Source: Gammaproteobacteria bacterium (GTDB taxonomy: Bacteria; Pseudomonadota; Gammaproteobacteria; Pseudomonadales; Pseudomonadaceae). From it: a stretch of 6,237 nt of DNA. Both the position numbers and the translations under genes were made by a program. How positions within the stretch are numbered: the stretch's first letter is position 1; each line of letters starts with the position of its first letter. Shown one piece after another: positions 1-6,237 of this stretch. The notes beneath the pieces were generated by a model. That model did not search any database. It was not told the origin of the DNA and was given only the letters and a program-made list of their open reading frames with translations. The stretch spans positions 1 to 6,237 of the forward strand of contig JAAYHO010000069.1 of assembly GCA_012735335.1 (NCBI GenBank), given 5' to 3'.

Positions 1-417
1 GGCGCCGGAGCAGAGGATTCAGCGCTGGCCTTCATGCTGATGGATGTCGACTATTTCAAGCAGATCAATGACCGCTACGGGCATGAGCATGGCGATCAGG
101 TCCTGAGCGAGATCAGCCGACTGTTGAAGCTGGCATTGCGTGAACAGGATTATGTTGGCCGCTGGGGCGGTGAGGAGTTTCTCGCGGTGCTGCCCAACGC
201 CGACAGCCGGCGAGCAATGCAGGTCGCCGAACGGGTACGCCAGACCGTTGCCCAGCATGACTGGCAACAATACGGCCTGGATGCCCCGGTCACCCTGAGT
301 ATCGGCATCAGCCAGCACCAAGCCGGAGAAGTGCTGGGTGACAGCGTTTCGCGCGCCGATGCGGCGCTGTATATGGGCAAGCACGGCGGGCGCAATCGGG
401 TGGAGCTGGCAGAATAG
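1..417 (+). CDS. Diguanylate cyclase, C-terminal GGDEF domain (5' partial)
   Basis: This is the C-terminal 138 residues of a GGDEF-domain protein, which makes cyclic di-GMP from two GTP. The frame is open from base 1, so the start and any sensory N-terminus lie outside the window; the internal ATG at 34 is not the real start. Numbering from the first visible codon, the signature is GGEEF at residues 56-60, an active variant. D15, N23 and D32 (in MDVDYFKQIND and YGHEHGD) align by spacing with the metal- and guanine-binding D327, N335 and D344 of PleD. REQD at 47-50 lies five residues before GGEEF, which is the RxxD inhibitory I-site, so product feedback is likely. The late motifs SIGIS and RADAALYMGKHGGRNRV are typical of the domain end. 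It converges on the aerotaxis receptor gene. The upstream sensor domain cannot be known from here. Confidence 0.94.
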   Translation, partial: GAGAEDSALAFMLMDVDYFKQINDRYGHEHGDQVLSEISRLLKLALREQDYVGRWGGEEFLAVLPNADSRRAMQVAERVRQTVAQHDWQQYGLDAPVTLSIGISQHQAGEVLGDSVSRADAALYMGKHGGRNRVELAE

Positions 418-440
418 ACAGCTTCAGAGCATCCAGCTGT
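418..440. terminator. Possible weak bidirectional terminator between convergent genes
   Basis: A perfect 6-bp inverted repeat (ACAGCT at 418-423, AGCTGT at 435-440) with an 11-nt loop fills the gap between the cyclase stop and the receptor stop. It overlaps the first base of the receptor's TAA on the complementary strand. There is no T-run on either side and the stem is short, so a role in termination is only a guess from position. Confidence 0.22.
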
Positions 441-2008
441 TACTCGTGGACACTCTGATTGAAGCGTGCGACCAGATCAGTCTGATTCCTGGCGGTTTCG
501 GCCAGCTCGTTGCTCAGTTCGGTATGGCGTCGGGCTTCCACGGCGGTGCCATCCGACAGTCTGGCCATATTATTGATGCTGCGGCTGATCTCCTCGGCTA
601 CCGCGCTCTGCTCCTCGGCGGCACTGGCGATCTGTTCGCTCATCTGCCCGACCTGATTGATTGCACTGGTAATGGCATTGAGTGCCTCGTTGGCGGCGGT
701 CACGTATTCCACGCTTTTTTCCGCCTGTTCCTTGCCGACATCCATGGTGCCGACTGCCCGCTCGGTTGCCGTCTGCAGATTGCTCACCACCTGCTGAATG
801 CGTCCGGTTGAGTCGGCCGTGCTTCGGGCCAGTGCCCGTACCTCATCTGCCACCACCGCAAAACCGCGACCATGCTCACCGGCCCTGGCCGCTTCGATGG
901 CGGCGTTCAGTGCCAGCAGGTTGGTCTGTTCGGTGATGCTGTGAATGACATCGACGATCGTCCCGATCTCCCTGGCACCTTGGGCCAGCGCTGAAACCAC
1001 ATCCACCGCCGAGCCGATGGACGCCGACAGGACCTCGATAGAGTCCCTGGCCTGGGTGGCAACCTGTCTGCCCCTTTCAGCCTGATTACTGGCTTCCCGG
1101 GAGGCACTGGCGGTAAGACTCACATTGCTGGCCACCTCGTGACTGGTGGCGGACATCTGATTGATCGCCGCCGCCACCTGATCGGTCTCGGCTCTCTGCT
1201 GTTCCAGTTTGTGCAGGGAGTCTGCCGACAGGGAAGCTCCCTGGGCTGCCTGATCCTCCAGCCGCCTGGTGTAATCATGCACCCGGCTCATGAAGGTACG
1301 GATACGCGCCTGCTGACTGTACAGCGCGGTCTGGAGTTGACCAAATGCGCCGGGCTCGTCGGCATACATCTGAGCCAGCAGCGGGTCGGTGACGCTGCCG
1401 TTACGGCCGGTAACCTGACTGCTCAGCTTGTGCTCGCGTCGGCGCTGGAGGTAGACGCCCACAGGTGCTGCCAGCAGCATGCCCGGAATCAGCCCCGGCA
1501 GCCCCCAGAGCAGGATAGGCAGAGAGGCGATCAGGCCAGATAGCATGCCGGGAAGCATCGAACGCAGAAGGGTGCGCCAGTCTGTCCGGGACACCTTGCG
1601 CTTGGCTGCGAGTCTTTTATAGAACTGCTGGGTTCGGGCAATCTCAGCCGGGCTGGCCATGACCCGTACCGACTCGTACCCCACCATTTTTCCATCTTCG
1701 AGAACGGGGGTAACAAAGGCATCTACCCAGTAATAGCCTCCGTCCTTGCGACGATTCTTGACGATACCCATCCAGTGCTGCCCGCGCTTGAGATATTCCC
1801 ACAGATGAGCAAACACCTCTTGCGGTACATCCGGATGGCGAATGATATTGTGCGCTTGGCCGATCAGTTCCTCCCGTGAGAAACCGGATATCTCGGCAAA
1901 GTCGTCATTGACGTAAGTGATCACGCCTTTCAGGTTCGTCGTGGTGATCAAGCGCTGATCTGGCGCCAGGGTTGTTTCATCTTGGGTGACAGGTAAGTTT
2001 TTCCGCAT
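440..2008 (-). CDS. aer: Aerotaxis receptor Aer, PAS-domain methyl-accepting chemotaxis protein
   Basis: This 522-residue protein is a redox/energy taxis receptor that signals through CheA/CheW from the inner membrane. The N-terminal PAS domain (about residues 10-120) contains NIIRHPD, with R57, H58 and D60, and a Trp at 79. These fall at the same numbers as residues important for FAD binding and signalling in E. coli Aer. The block [17 protein letters not shown] (79-94) is also typical of Aer. A hydrophobic stretch at about 148-187, broken by Gly/Pro and followed by QRRREHK, would form a short membrane hairpin with no periplasmic domain, as in Aer. A linker follows, then a long coiled-coil signalling domain. 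Its highly conserved tip is at about 360-394 ([19 protein letters not shown], then [15 protein letters not shown]). No C-terminal NWETF-like methyltransferase-binding pentapeptide is seen; the protein ends RFNQSVHE. The ATG at 2008 is supported by a ribosome site and by the alignment of residue numbers. It is monocistronic here. Confidence 0.92.
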   Translation of the reverse strand: MRKNLPVTQDETTLAPDQRLITTTNLKGVITYVNDDFAEISGFSREELIGQAHNIIRHPDVPQEVFAHLWEYLKRGQHWMGIVKNRRKDGGYYWVDAFVTPVLEDGKMVGYESVRVMASPAEIARTQQFYKRLAAKRKVSRTDWRTLLRSMLPGMLSGLIASLPILLWGLPGLIPGMLLAAPVGVYLQRRREHKLSSQVTGRNGSVTDPLLAQMYADEPGAFGQLQTALYSQQARIRTFMSRVHDYTRRLEDQAAQGASLSADSLHKLEQQRAETDQVAAAINQMSATSHEVASNVSLTASASREASNQAERGRQVATQARDSIEVLSASIGSAVDVVSALAQGAREIGTIVDVIHSITEQTNLLALNAAIEAARAGEHGRGFAVVADEVRALARSTADSTGRIQQVVSNLQTATERAVGTMDVGKEQAEKSVEYVTAANEALNAITSAINQVGQMSEQIASAAEEQSAVAEEISRSINNMARLSDGTAVEARRHTELSNELAETARNQTDLVARFNQSVHE

Positions 2009-2017
2009 GGATCACCG

Positions 2018-2022
2018 CTCCG
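2018..2022 (-). promoter_or_regulatory. Ribosome binding site of aer
   Basis: On the minus strand CGGAG ends 9 nt before the ATG at 2008, a workable Shine-Dalgarno spacing. It supports this start codon over any downstream Met. Confidence 0.6.
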
Positions 2023-2079
2023 TTTCGTCTCTGGGCTCATCGTGCCATAACAGGTTTTTATAGGTTTTGATAAATCAGG

Positions 2080-2085
2080 ATTATA
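2080..2085 (-). promoter_or_regulatory. Candidate -10 box for aer
   Basis: The minus strand carries a perfect TATAAT. Transcription from it would begin near 2073, giving a leader of about 65 nt before the aer start. The -35 position at 17-bp spacing reads CAGTCA, a poor match to TTGACA, so the promoter would be weak or activator-dependent if real. I see no convincing FliA-type motility promoter in this gap. Confidence 0.35.
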
Positions 2086-2304
2086 CCGGATCAGTCTGAG
2101 AATGACTGGCTGCTTACAGGGTATCGGCCGCTTCGGGGCGGACATGAGGGTAGTCTTTCGTAGGGTATTGCTATGGGATGGGCCGAACAGGGAGGTAATC
2201 AGCTCAGGCTTCTGTGCTGACGGTGGATGAGTTTCGGCCGTAGCAGCATGCCGACAAAAGAGTAAACTGCGGCCCAATATCTCCGGAAATGACAAGCGAT
2301 ACTG

Positions 2305-2991
2305 ATGAAGAACTCTCCTACTACCGGCCTCAAGACCGACAGTCCCAACCAACCCGAACTGACCACCCTGGCAGGTCACAACATCCTCTTCGTCATGGCC
2401 GACAAGGCCGAGTACGGCCCGCACCTGCAGCAGCGCTTTACCCCGCTGATGACCGGCATCGGCCCGGTGGAGGCGGCGGTGCAGCTGACGGCAGCGCTTG
2501 CCGCTCTGGCCCAGCGTGGCAGCCTGCCGGATCTGGTGGTGTCATTGGGCTCGGCCGGTAGCCGGGTGCTGGAGCAGACCGAGGTTTATCAGGCGACCTC
2601 TGTTGCCTACCGCGACATGGATGCCAGCGCCCTGGGCTTCGAGAAGGGTGTCACGCCATTCCTTTCACTGCCTGCGACCATGCCCCTGCCGCTGCGTATT
2701 CCCGGCGTTGCCCTGGCCACGCTGTCCACCGGGGGCAATATCGTCTCGGGCGCGGCTTACGATGCCATCGCAGCCGAGATGGTGGATATGGAAACCTACG
2801 CCTGTCTGCGGGCCTGCATGCAATTTGATGTGCCGCTTATCGCGCTGCGCGGCATCTCGGACGGCAAGGCTGATCTGCACCACGTCGATGACTGGACCGA
2901 GTATCTGCATATCATCGACGAGAAGCTGGCAGCGACGGTGGATCTGCTGGGGGCGGCGCTGGCCAATGGTCTGGATGGGTTGGCTTCCTGA
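2305..2991 (+). CDS. 5'-methylthioadenosine/S-adenosylhomocysteine nucleosidase-like protein (PNP/UDP phosphorylase superfamily)
   Basis: This 228-residue cytosolic enzyme probably cleaves the glycosidic bond of MTA and/or SAH, feeding methionine and adenine salvage. Landmarks of the MTAN family appear in order. A first beta strand NILFVMADKAEYG carries E36, matching the catalytic-pocket E12 of the E. coli enzyme. Then come GIGPVEAA (51-58), LGSAGS (81-86, purine/ribose loop) and YRDMDASALGF (102-112, matching YHDADVTAFGY). VDMET (160-164) has E163 in place of E174, and RGISD (182-186) has D186, the catalytic Asp equivalent to D197. The segment before VDMET is shorter than in E. coli, so substrate preference could differ; a related nucleoside hydrolase or phosphorylase cannot be excluded. 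An in-frame TGA at 2290 leaves the ATG at 2305 as the only ATG before the first strand, but no good Shine-Dalgarno is present. The first 24 residues are polar and look disordered. Confidence 0.85.
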   Translation: MKNSPTTGLKTDSPNQPELTTLAGHNILFVMADKAEYGPHLQQRFTPLMTGIGPVEAAVQLTAALAALAQRGSLPDLVVSLGSAGSRVLEQTEVYQATSVAYRDMDASALGFEKGVTPFLSLPATMPLPLRIPGVALATLSTGGNIVSGAAYDAIAAEMVDMETYACLRACMQFDVPLIALRGISDGKADLHHVDDWTEYLHIIDEKLAATVDLLGAALANGLDGLAS

Positions 2992-3007
2992 CGAGCCACT
3001 ACTGAAA

Positions 3008-3030
3008 CAGCCCCGCATGGAGCGGGGCTG
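3008..3030. terminator. Hairpin between convergent 3' ends, probable bidirectional terminator
   Basis: A perfect 9-bp GC-rich stem (CAGCCCCGC at 3008-3016, GCGGGGCTG at 3022-3030) encloses the 5-nt loop ATGGA. It starts 16 nt after the nucleosidase stop and ends 6 nt before the stop codon of the remnant on the other strand. There is no proper T-run on either side (TTT only on the minus strand), so it may act as a weak terminator or as a barrier that protects mRNA 3' ends. Confidence 0.6.
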
Positions 3031-3036
3031 GGAAGA

Positions 3037-3150
3037 TCACTTCTTCGCATCCAGGAAAGGAATGGTGTTGTTCGGCAGCATGGTAGTCGGTAATACCCCG
3101 TCCCAGCGCTCGGCCTTGGTCAGCTCCACCAGTTGCAGGTTGCTGGCGGG
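3037..3150 (-). pseudogene. C-terminal remnant of a prohibitin/SPFH-like protein gene
   Basis: The minus strand encodes an uninterrupted tail ending in TGA at 3039-3037. It reads PASNLQLVELTKAERWDG, followed by VLPTTMLPNNTIPFLDAKK. A charged helix followed by a WDG-LP-T motif and a final PF-D segment resembles the C-terminus of bacterial prohibitin-type SPFH proteins. That is recognition from memory, not an alignment. The frame closes upstream at a TGA (3186-3184), and the codons from 3151 to 3183 look non-coding. No usable start or body of the gene is present, so this is a broken gene tail. Its stop lies beside the shared hairpin, as expected for an original gene end. The neighbouring hsdR ends only 9 bp beyond the closing stop, pointing to replacement of the rest of the gene. 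Confidence 0.5.
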
Positions 3151-3194
3151 AGGGCTAGAAGCGCTGTGCTCACAGTCTATAGTTCATTTTCATC
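3151..3194. other. Putative junction between resident gene tail and restriction-modification island
   Basis: This 44-bp stretch joins the gene tail to the 3' end of hsdR. It is richer in A and T than its surroundings in its right half (about 3176-3194). It holds a small imperfect palindrome, CTGTG-CT-CACAG, at 3164-3175. No tRNA end, transposon terminus or clear integrase site is visible. Calling it a junction is an inference from the truncated neighbour. Confidence 0.4.
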
Positions 3195-6100
3195 TCACAC
3201 ACTCCACGCATTAGACAGCACCTCAGCCTGCTTCAATACCAGCTCCACAGCCTCCGGGGCGTCATCGGGCGGGTACTTGTACCGCTGCAAGGTACGTCGC
3301 ACCAGAATGCGCAGTCTTGCTCTGACGCTCTCGCGTACCTGCCAATCTACGGTAGCTGATGCCCTAAGTTTCTCAGTGATTTCTACAGCTATCTGCTTCA
3401 GGATTTCATCGCCCAGCTCGCGCACGGCGCTCTCGTTGTTTGCCAGGGCATCATAAAAGGCGACTTCGTCCGGGTTGAGGCCCAGTGCCGCGTCCCTCTC
3501 CATCTCGGCCTGGAACTGCTTGGCCATGGCAATCAGCTCTTCGATTACCTGAGCGGTTTCGATGCCGCGGTTGTTGTAGCGGCGCAGGGTCTCCTGCAGG
3601 CGGTCAGCGTACTTCTTCTCCTGCACCACGTTGTTGCCAGTGCGGGCCTTGATGTTGTCCTTCAACAGCTTTTCCAGCAGTTCCACGGCCAGATTCTTGT
3701 AGGGCATGCGCCGCACGTCATCCAGGAACTCATCAGACAGCAGGCCGATATTGGGTTTGTCGAGGCCGCACAGGGCGAACACATCGGTCACACCCTCGGC
3801 AACCACGGCATTGTCGAGGATCTGCTTCAGTACCGAGTTCTTTTCTTCCTCGGTCAGCTTTCTGTCGACGCTGGTGTGCTTGGTAATCGCAGCCTTGACC
3901 GCGGACAGGAACGCGACTTCCTTGTGATGGGTCCGGGCTTGGTCGAGGGTGCTGCACAGGCTGTAAGCCTTGTTCAGGGCCAGCACCGTATCAAGGAATC
4001 GTTTCTTGCCGTCATCCAATCCGAGCACATGGTTGGCGGCCGGCACCAGCAGCTTGTGCGGTTGATCTTCAAAGCCGCGGTAATCGAAGCCTTGGCTGCT
4101 GGGGCTCGGGGCAAACATGCCATGGATAATGTCCAGCTTCTCCAGCATGACGGCGAAGGCTTCTTCGGCGCTGTGCGTGGGCTCGCCTCGGCCTTTGGCA
4201 TCGGTGTAGGTTTTCAGTGCCTGTTTGAGCTCGTTGGCGATGCCGATATAGTCCACCACCAGACCGCCGGGCTTGTTCTTGAATACCCGGTTGACGCGGG
4301 CGATGGCCTGCATCAGGTTGTGGCCCTTCATGGGCTTGTCTATGTACATGGTGTGGCAGCAGGGTGCGTCGAAACCGGTCAGCCACATGTCTCGGACGAT
4401 GACCAGCTTCAGCGGGTCGTTGATATCCTTGAAGCGTTTTTCGAGTCGCTTCTTGGTTTGTTTGTTGTGGATATGAGGTTGCAGGGCGGCCTTGTCTGCT
4501 GCAGATCCGGTCATGACTATTTTGATAGCACCCTTTTCGGGATCAGGGTCGTGCCACTCCGGGCGCAGCGCCACGATTTCGTCATACAGCTGCACGCAGA
4601 TGTCCCGGCTCATGGCGACGATCATGGCCTTGCCGTCCATCATGGCGGTACGTGTTTCGAAGTGCTCCACGAGGTCTGCCGCCACCTGACGCAGGCGCGG
4701 GCCTGCGCCTACCAATTTTTCCAGTCGGCTCCACTCGCCCTTGGTTCTCTCCCGCTGGGTAACGTCTTCCTCGTCCTCTACGACCTCATCCACCTGGTCG
4801 GACAGGGTTTCGATTTCATCGTGGTTGATATCCAGCTTTGCCAGGCGTGACTCGTAATAGATGGGCACAGTAGCACCGTCATCTACCGCGTCCTGGATAT
4901 CGTAAATGGACACGTAATCACCGAAGACCGCGCGGGTGTCCTTGTCCTCTGTTGCGATGGGCGTACCGGTAAAGCCAATGAAGGAAGCATTCGGTAATGC
5001 ATCGCGCATGTGCTTGGCATAACCGAATTTGTAGCTGCCGTCCTGTTTCAAGGTGGCCTTGAGACCGTATTGGCTGCGGTGAGCCTCGTCGGAAATCACC
5101 ACGATATTGTGACGGTCATTCAGAATCGGATGGCCGTTCTCGTCTTCCAGCAGCGCGAACTTCTGCACGGTAGTGAAAATGATGCCGCCGGATTCCCGCT
5201 CCTCCAGCAGTTGGCGCAGCGTATCGCGATCATCTGCTTGAATCGGCTCTTGCTTGAGCAGCTCCCGTGCAGCAGAGAAGGTGGCAAACAGTTGGCCGTC
5301 GAGGTCATTACGGTCGGTAACCACAACGATAGTCGGGTTGTTCAGCTCGGGCTGCTGCAGCAGCATCCCTGCGTAGCAGCACATGGAGATGCTCTTGCCC
5401 GAGCCCTGGGTGTGCCAGACCACGCCCGCCTTCTTGCTGCCGGGCGAGACCTCGGCGCCGTAGGTGGCGCGCCGCTCATGGAGCTCTTTTTCCGGCACGG
5501 ATGCCGCAATAATGGTGGCCCTCACTGCCTCGCGCACCGCGTGAAACTGGTGGTAACCGGCAATTTTCTTGATCAGCTTCTCGGCATCCGTCTCGAACAG
5601 GACAAAGTAGCGGATATAGTCGAGGAACAATTCGCGATCGAAGAAGCCCCGCACCATGGTCTCCAGCTGCCATTCCAGTAATGGCTTGTCGTCTTCGTGC
5701 TTGATGGTGCGCCAGGGCATGAAGCGCTCCTGGCTGGCTGTGAGCGAGCCGACCCGGGCGTTGTAGCCGTCACTGATTATCAGGGCTTCGTTGTAGACGA
5801 ACAGCTCCGGCAGCTCGTCCTTATAGGTCTGAACCTGGTTGAAGGCATCCCAGATGCTGACGTTTTCCGAGGTGTGGCTTTTCAGCTCAAGCACGGCCAG
5901 GGGCAGGCCGTTGATAAAACAGATGATGTCGGGGCGGCGCAGTTGCTTGCTGCCCTGCAGGGTGAACTGATTGATGGCGCGGAAGCGGTTGGCTTCGAGC
6001 TGCTCGAAGTCGATCAGCAGGGCATGGTCGTGGATGATGCGCTCGTCCAGCTTGTAATCCACCGGCACGCCATCCAGTAACAACCGGTGAAAGGCCCGGT

Positions 6101-6237
6101 TACTGACTACGGTGTCCAGGCTCGATGGCTGGCGCACCTGGGAGATCGCCTGTTCAACAGCGGAGTCTGGCAGGTGCGGGTTGATCCGCCGAATGGCCGC
6201 TTCCAGATCAGCCAGCAGCAGTACCTGGCGATAATCA
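3195..6237 (-). CDS. hsdR: Type I restriction enzyme subunit R, HsdR (5' partial)
   Basis: HsdR is the ATP-driven translocase and endonuclease of a type I restriction-modification complex with HsdM and HsdS. It cuts DNA lacking host methylation, far from the recognition site. There are 1013 visible residues. The frame stays open to the right edge (33 further codons, [20 protein letters not shown] and onward, typical HsdR sequence), so the GTG at 6137 is not the true start; probably a few tens of residues are missing. Counting from that GTG, the nuclease has D70, E84 and K86 (RRPD...AVLELK) plus QVQTY at 101-105, the family QxxxY motif. Helicase motifs follow: Walker A HTQGSGKS with K248, [12 protein letters not shown] (271-282), DEAH at 350-353, TGTP at 390-393, TGFDAP at 587-592 and QAIARVNR at 610-617. 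The rest is the helical C-terminal domain, ending NAWSV. An acidic stretch at about 440-458 links parts of the motor. All key residues are intact, so it should be active if hsdM and hsdS are present upstream, beyond the window. Confidence 0.96.
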   Translation of the reverse strand, partial: DYRQVLLLADLEAAIRRINPHLPDSAVEQAISQVRQPSSLDTVVSNRAFHRLLLDGVPVDYKLDERIIHDHALLIDFEQLEANRFRAINQFTLQGSKQLRRPDIICFINGLPLAVLELKSHTSENVSIWDAFNQVQTYKDELPELFVYNEALIISDGYNARVGSLTASQERFMPWRTIKHEDDKPLLEWQLETMVRGFFDRELFLDYIRYFVLFETDAEKLIKKIAGYHQFHAVREAVRATIIAASVPEKELHERRATYGAEVSPGSKKAGVVWHTQGSGKSISMCCYAGMLLQQPELNNPTIVVVTDRNDLDGQLFATFSAARELLKQEPIQADDRDTLRQLLEERESGGIIFTTVQKFALLEDENGHPILNDRHNIVVISDEAHRSQYGLKATLKQDGSYKFGYAKHMRDALPNASFIGFTGTPIATEDKDTRAVFGDYVSIYDIQDAVDDGATVPIYYESRLAKLDINHDEIETLSDQVDEVVEDEEDVTQRERTKGEWSRLEKLVGAGPRLRQVAADLVEHFETRTAMMDGKAMIVAMSRDICVQLYDEIVALRPEWHDPDPEKGAIKIVMTGSAADKAALQPHIHNKQTKKRLEKRFKDINDPLKLVIVRDMWLTGFDAPCCHTMYIDKPMKGHNLMQAIARVNRVFKNKPGGLVVDYIGIANELKQALKTYTDAKGRGEPTHSAEEAFAVMLEKLDIIHGMFAPSPSSQGFDYRGFEDQPHKLLVPAANHVLGLDDGKKRFLDTVLALNKAYSLCSTLDQARTHHKEVAFLSAVKAAITKHTSVDRKLTEEEKNSVLKQILDNAVVAEGVTDVFALCGLDKPNIGLLSDEFLDDVRRMPYKNLAVELLEKLLKDNIKARTGNNVVQEKKYADRLQETLRRYNNRGIETAQVIEELIAMAKQFQAEMERDAALGLNPDEVAFYDALANNESAVRELGDEILKQIAVEITEKLRASATVDWQVRESVRARLRILVRRTLQRYKYPPDDAPEAVELVLKQAEVLSNAWSV

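Larger units (their letters stand above)
2009..2304. other. Divergent intergenic region between aer and the nucleosidase gene
   Basis: This 296-bp gap separates two divergently transcribed genes, so it should hold both promoters. The aer half has an AT-rich tract at about 2041-2087 with the candidate -10 box. The half next to the nucleosidase gives no convincing sigma-70 pair; TAAACT at 2263-2268 is a marginal -10 with no -35. No tRNA, repeat array or well-supported small gene was found. Confidence 0.6.

Noticed and set aside
2144..2230. A 28-codon small ORF in the intergenic gap
   Set aside because: It has only a marginal ribosome site, no recognisable protein features and no evidence of coding bias.
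1948..2424. A 158-codon minus-strand open frame spanning the aer start, the gap and the nucleosidase start
   Set aside because: It overlaps two well-supported genes in other frames, has no family-like motifs, and its composition fits chance openness in GC-rich DNA.
2289..2561. An alternative frame overlapping the nucleosidase start
   Set aside because: Its translation is low-complexity and Arg/Gly/Ala-rich, a frame shadow of the nucleosidase gene.
3037..3129. Remnant read as an intact small protein from an internal GTG
   Set aside because: No ribosome site precedes it, and the sequence reads as a protein tail that continues upstream of that codon.
3164..3175. Small palindrome CTGTG-CT-CACAG as an attachment site or hsdR terminator
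   Set aside because: The stem is only 4-5 bp with almost no loop and there is no T-run; no second copy is visible to support an att site.
3876..4850. A 324-codon plus-strand open frame inside hsdR
   Set aside because: It lies opposite helicase motifs that are clearly coding on the minus strand; long antisense frames are common in GC-rich genes.
1..6237. CRISPR arrays, tRNA/rRNA genes, insertion sequences
   Set aside because: No regularly spaced repeats, RNA gene cores, transposase motifs or terminal inverted repeats were seen on either strand.

Overview
The window looks like chromosomal DNA from a GC-rich gammaproteobacterium, most likely a Pseudomonas relative. The main reason is the single-chain Aer-type aerotaxis receptor next to a c-di-GMP synthase. 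The GC-rich codon use and the type I restriction gene fit this too, but the genus is an inference.

Layout, left to right. (1) 1-417, plus strand: the C-terminal part of a diguanylate cyclase whose catalytic site and product-inhibition site both look intact. (2) 440-2008, minus strand: a complete PAS-domain aerotaxis receptor / methyl-accepting chemotaxis protein, convergent with the cyclase and 22 bp away. (3) 2009-2304: a gap holding the receptor's ribosome site and probable promoter; nothing else in it is convincing. (4) 2305-2991, plus strand: an MTA/SAH-nucleosidase-like protein of the nucleoside phosphorylase superfamily. (5) 3008-3030: a strong hairpin between two convergent 3' ends. 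(6) 3037 to about 3150, minus strand: a short coding remnant with a natural stop codon. It reads like the C-terminal tail of a prohibitin/SPFH-family protein but has no body. (7) 3195-6237, minus strand: HsdR, the motor and nuclease subunit of a type I restriction-modification system, complete at the C-terminus and running off the right edge.

Genes 1 and 2 are both sensory or motility functions (c-di-GMP level and energy taxis), though they are not co-transcribed. The nucleosidase is a housekeeping salvage gene. HsdR needs HsdM and HsdS, which should lie upstream of it, beyond position 6237. The main point of interest is the junction at about 3150-3195. There a gene tail, still carrying its stop codon and shared terminator, directly abuts the 3' end of hsdR. 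This suggests that a restriction-modification island replaced the front of a resident gene. I see no clearly new biological system; the genes belong to known families.
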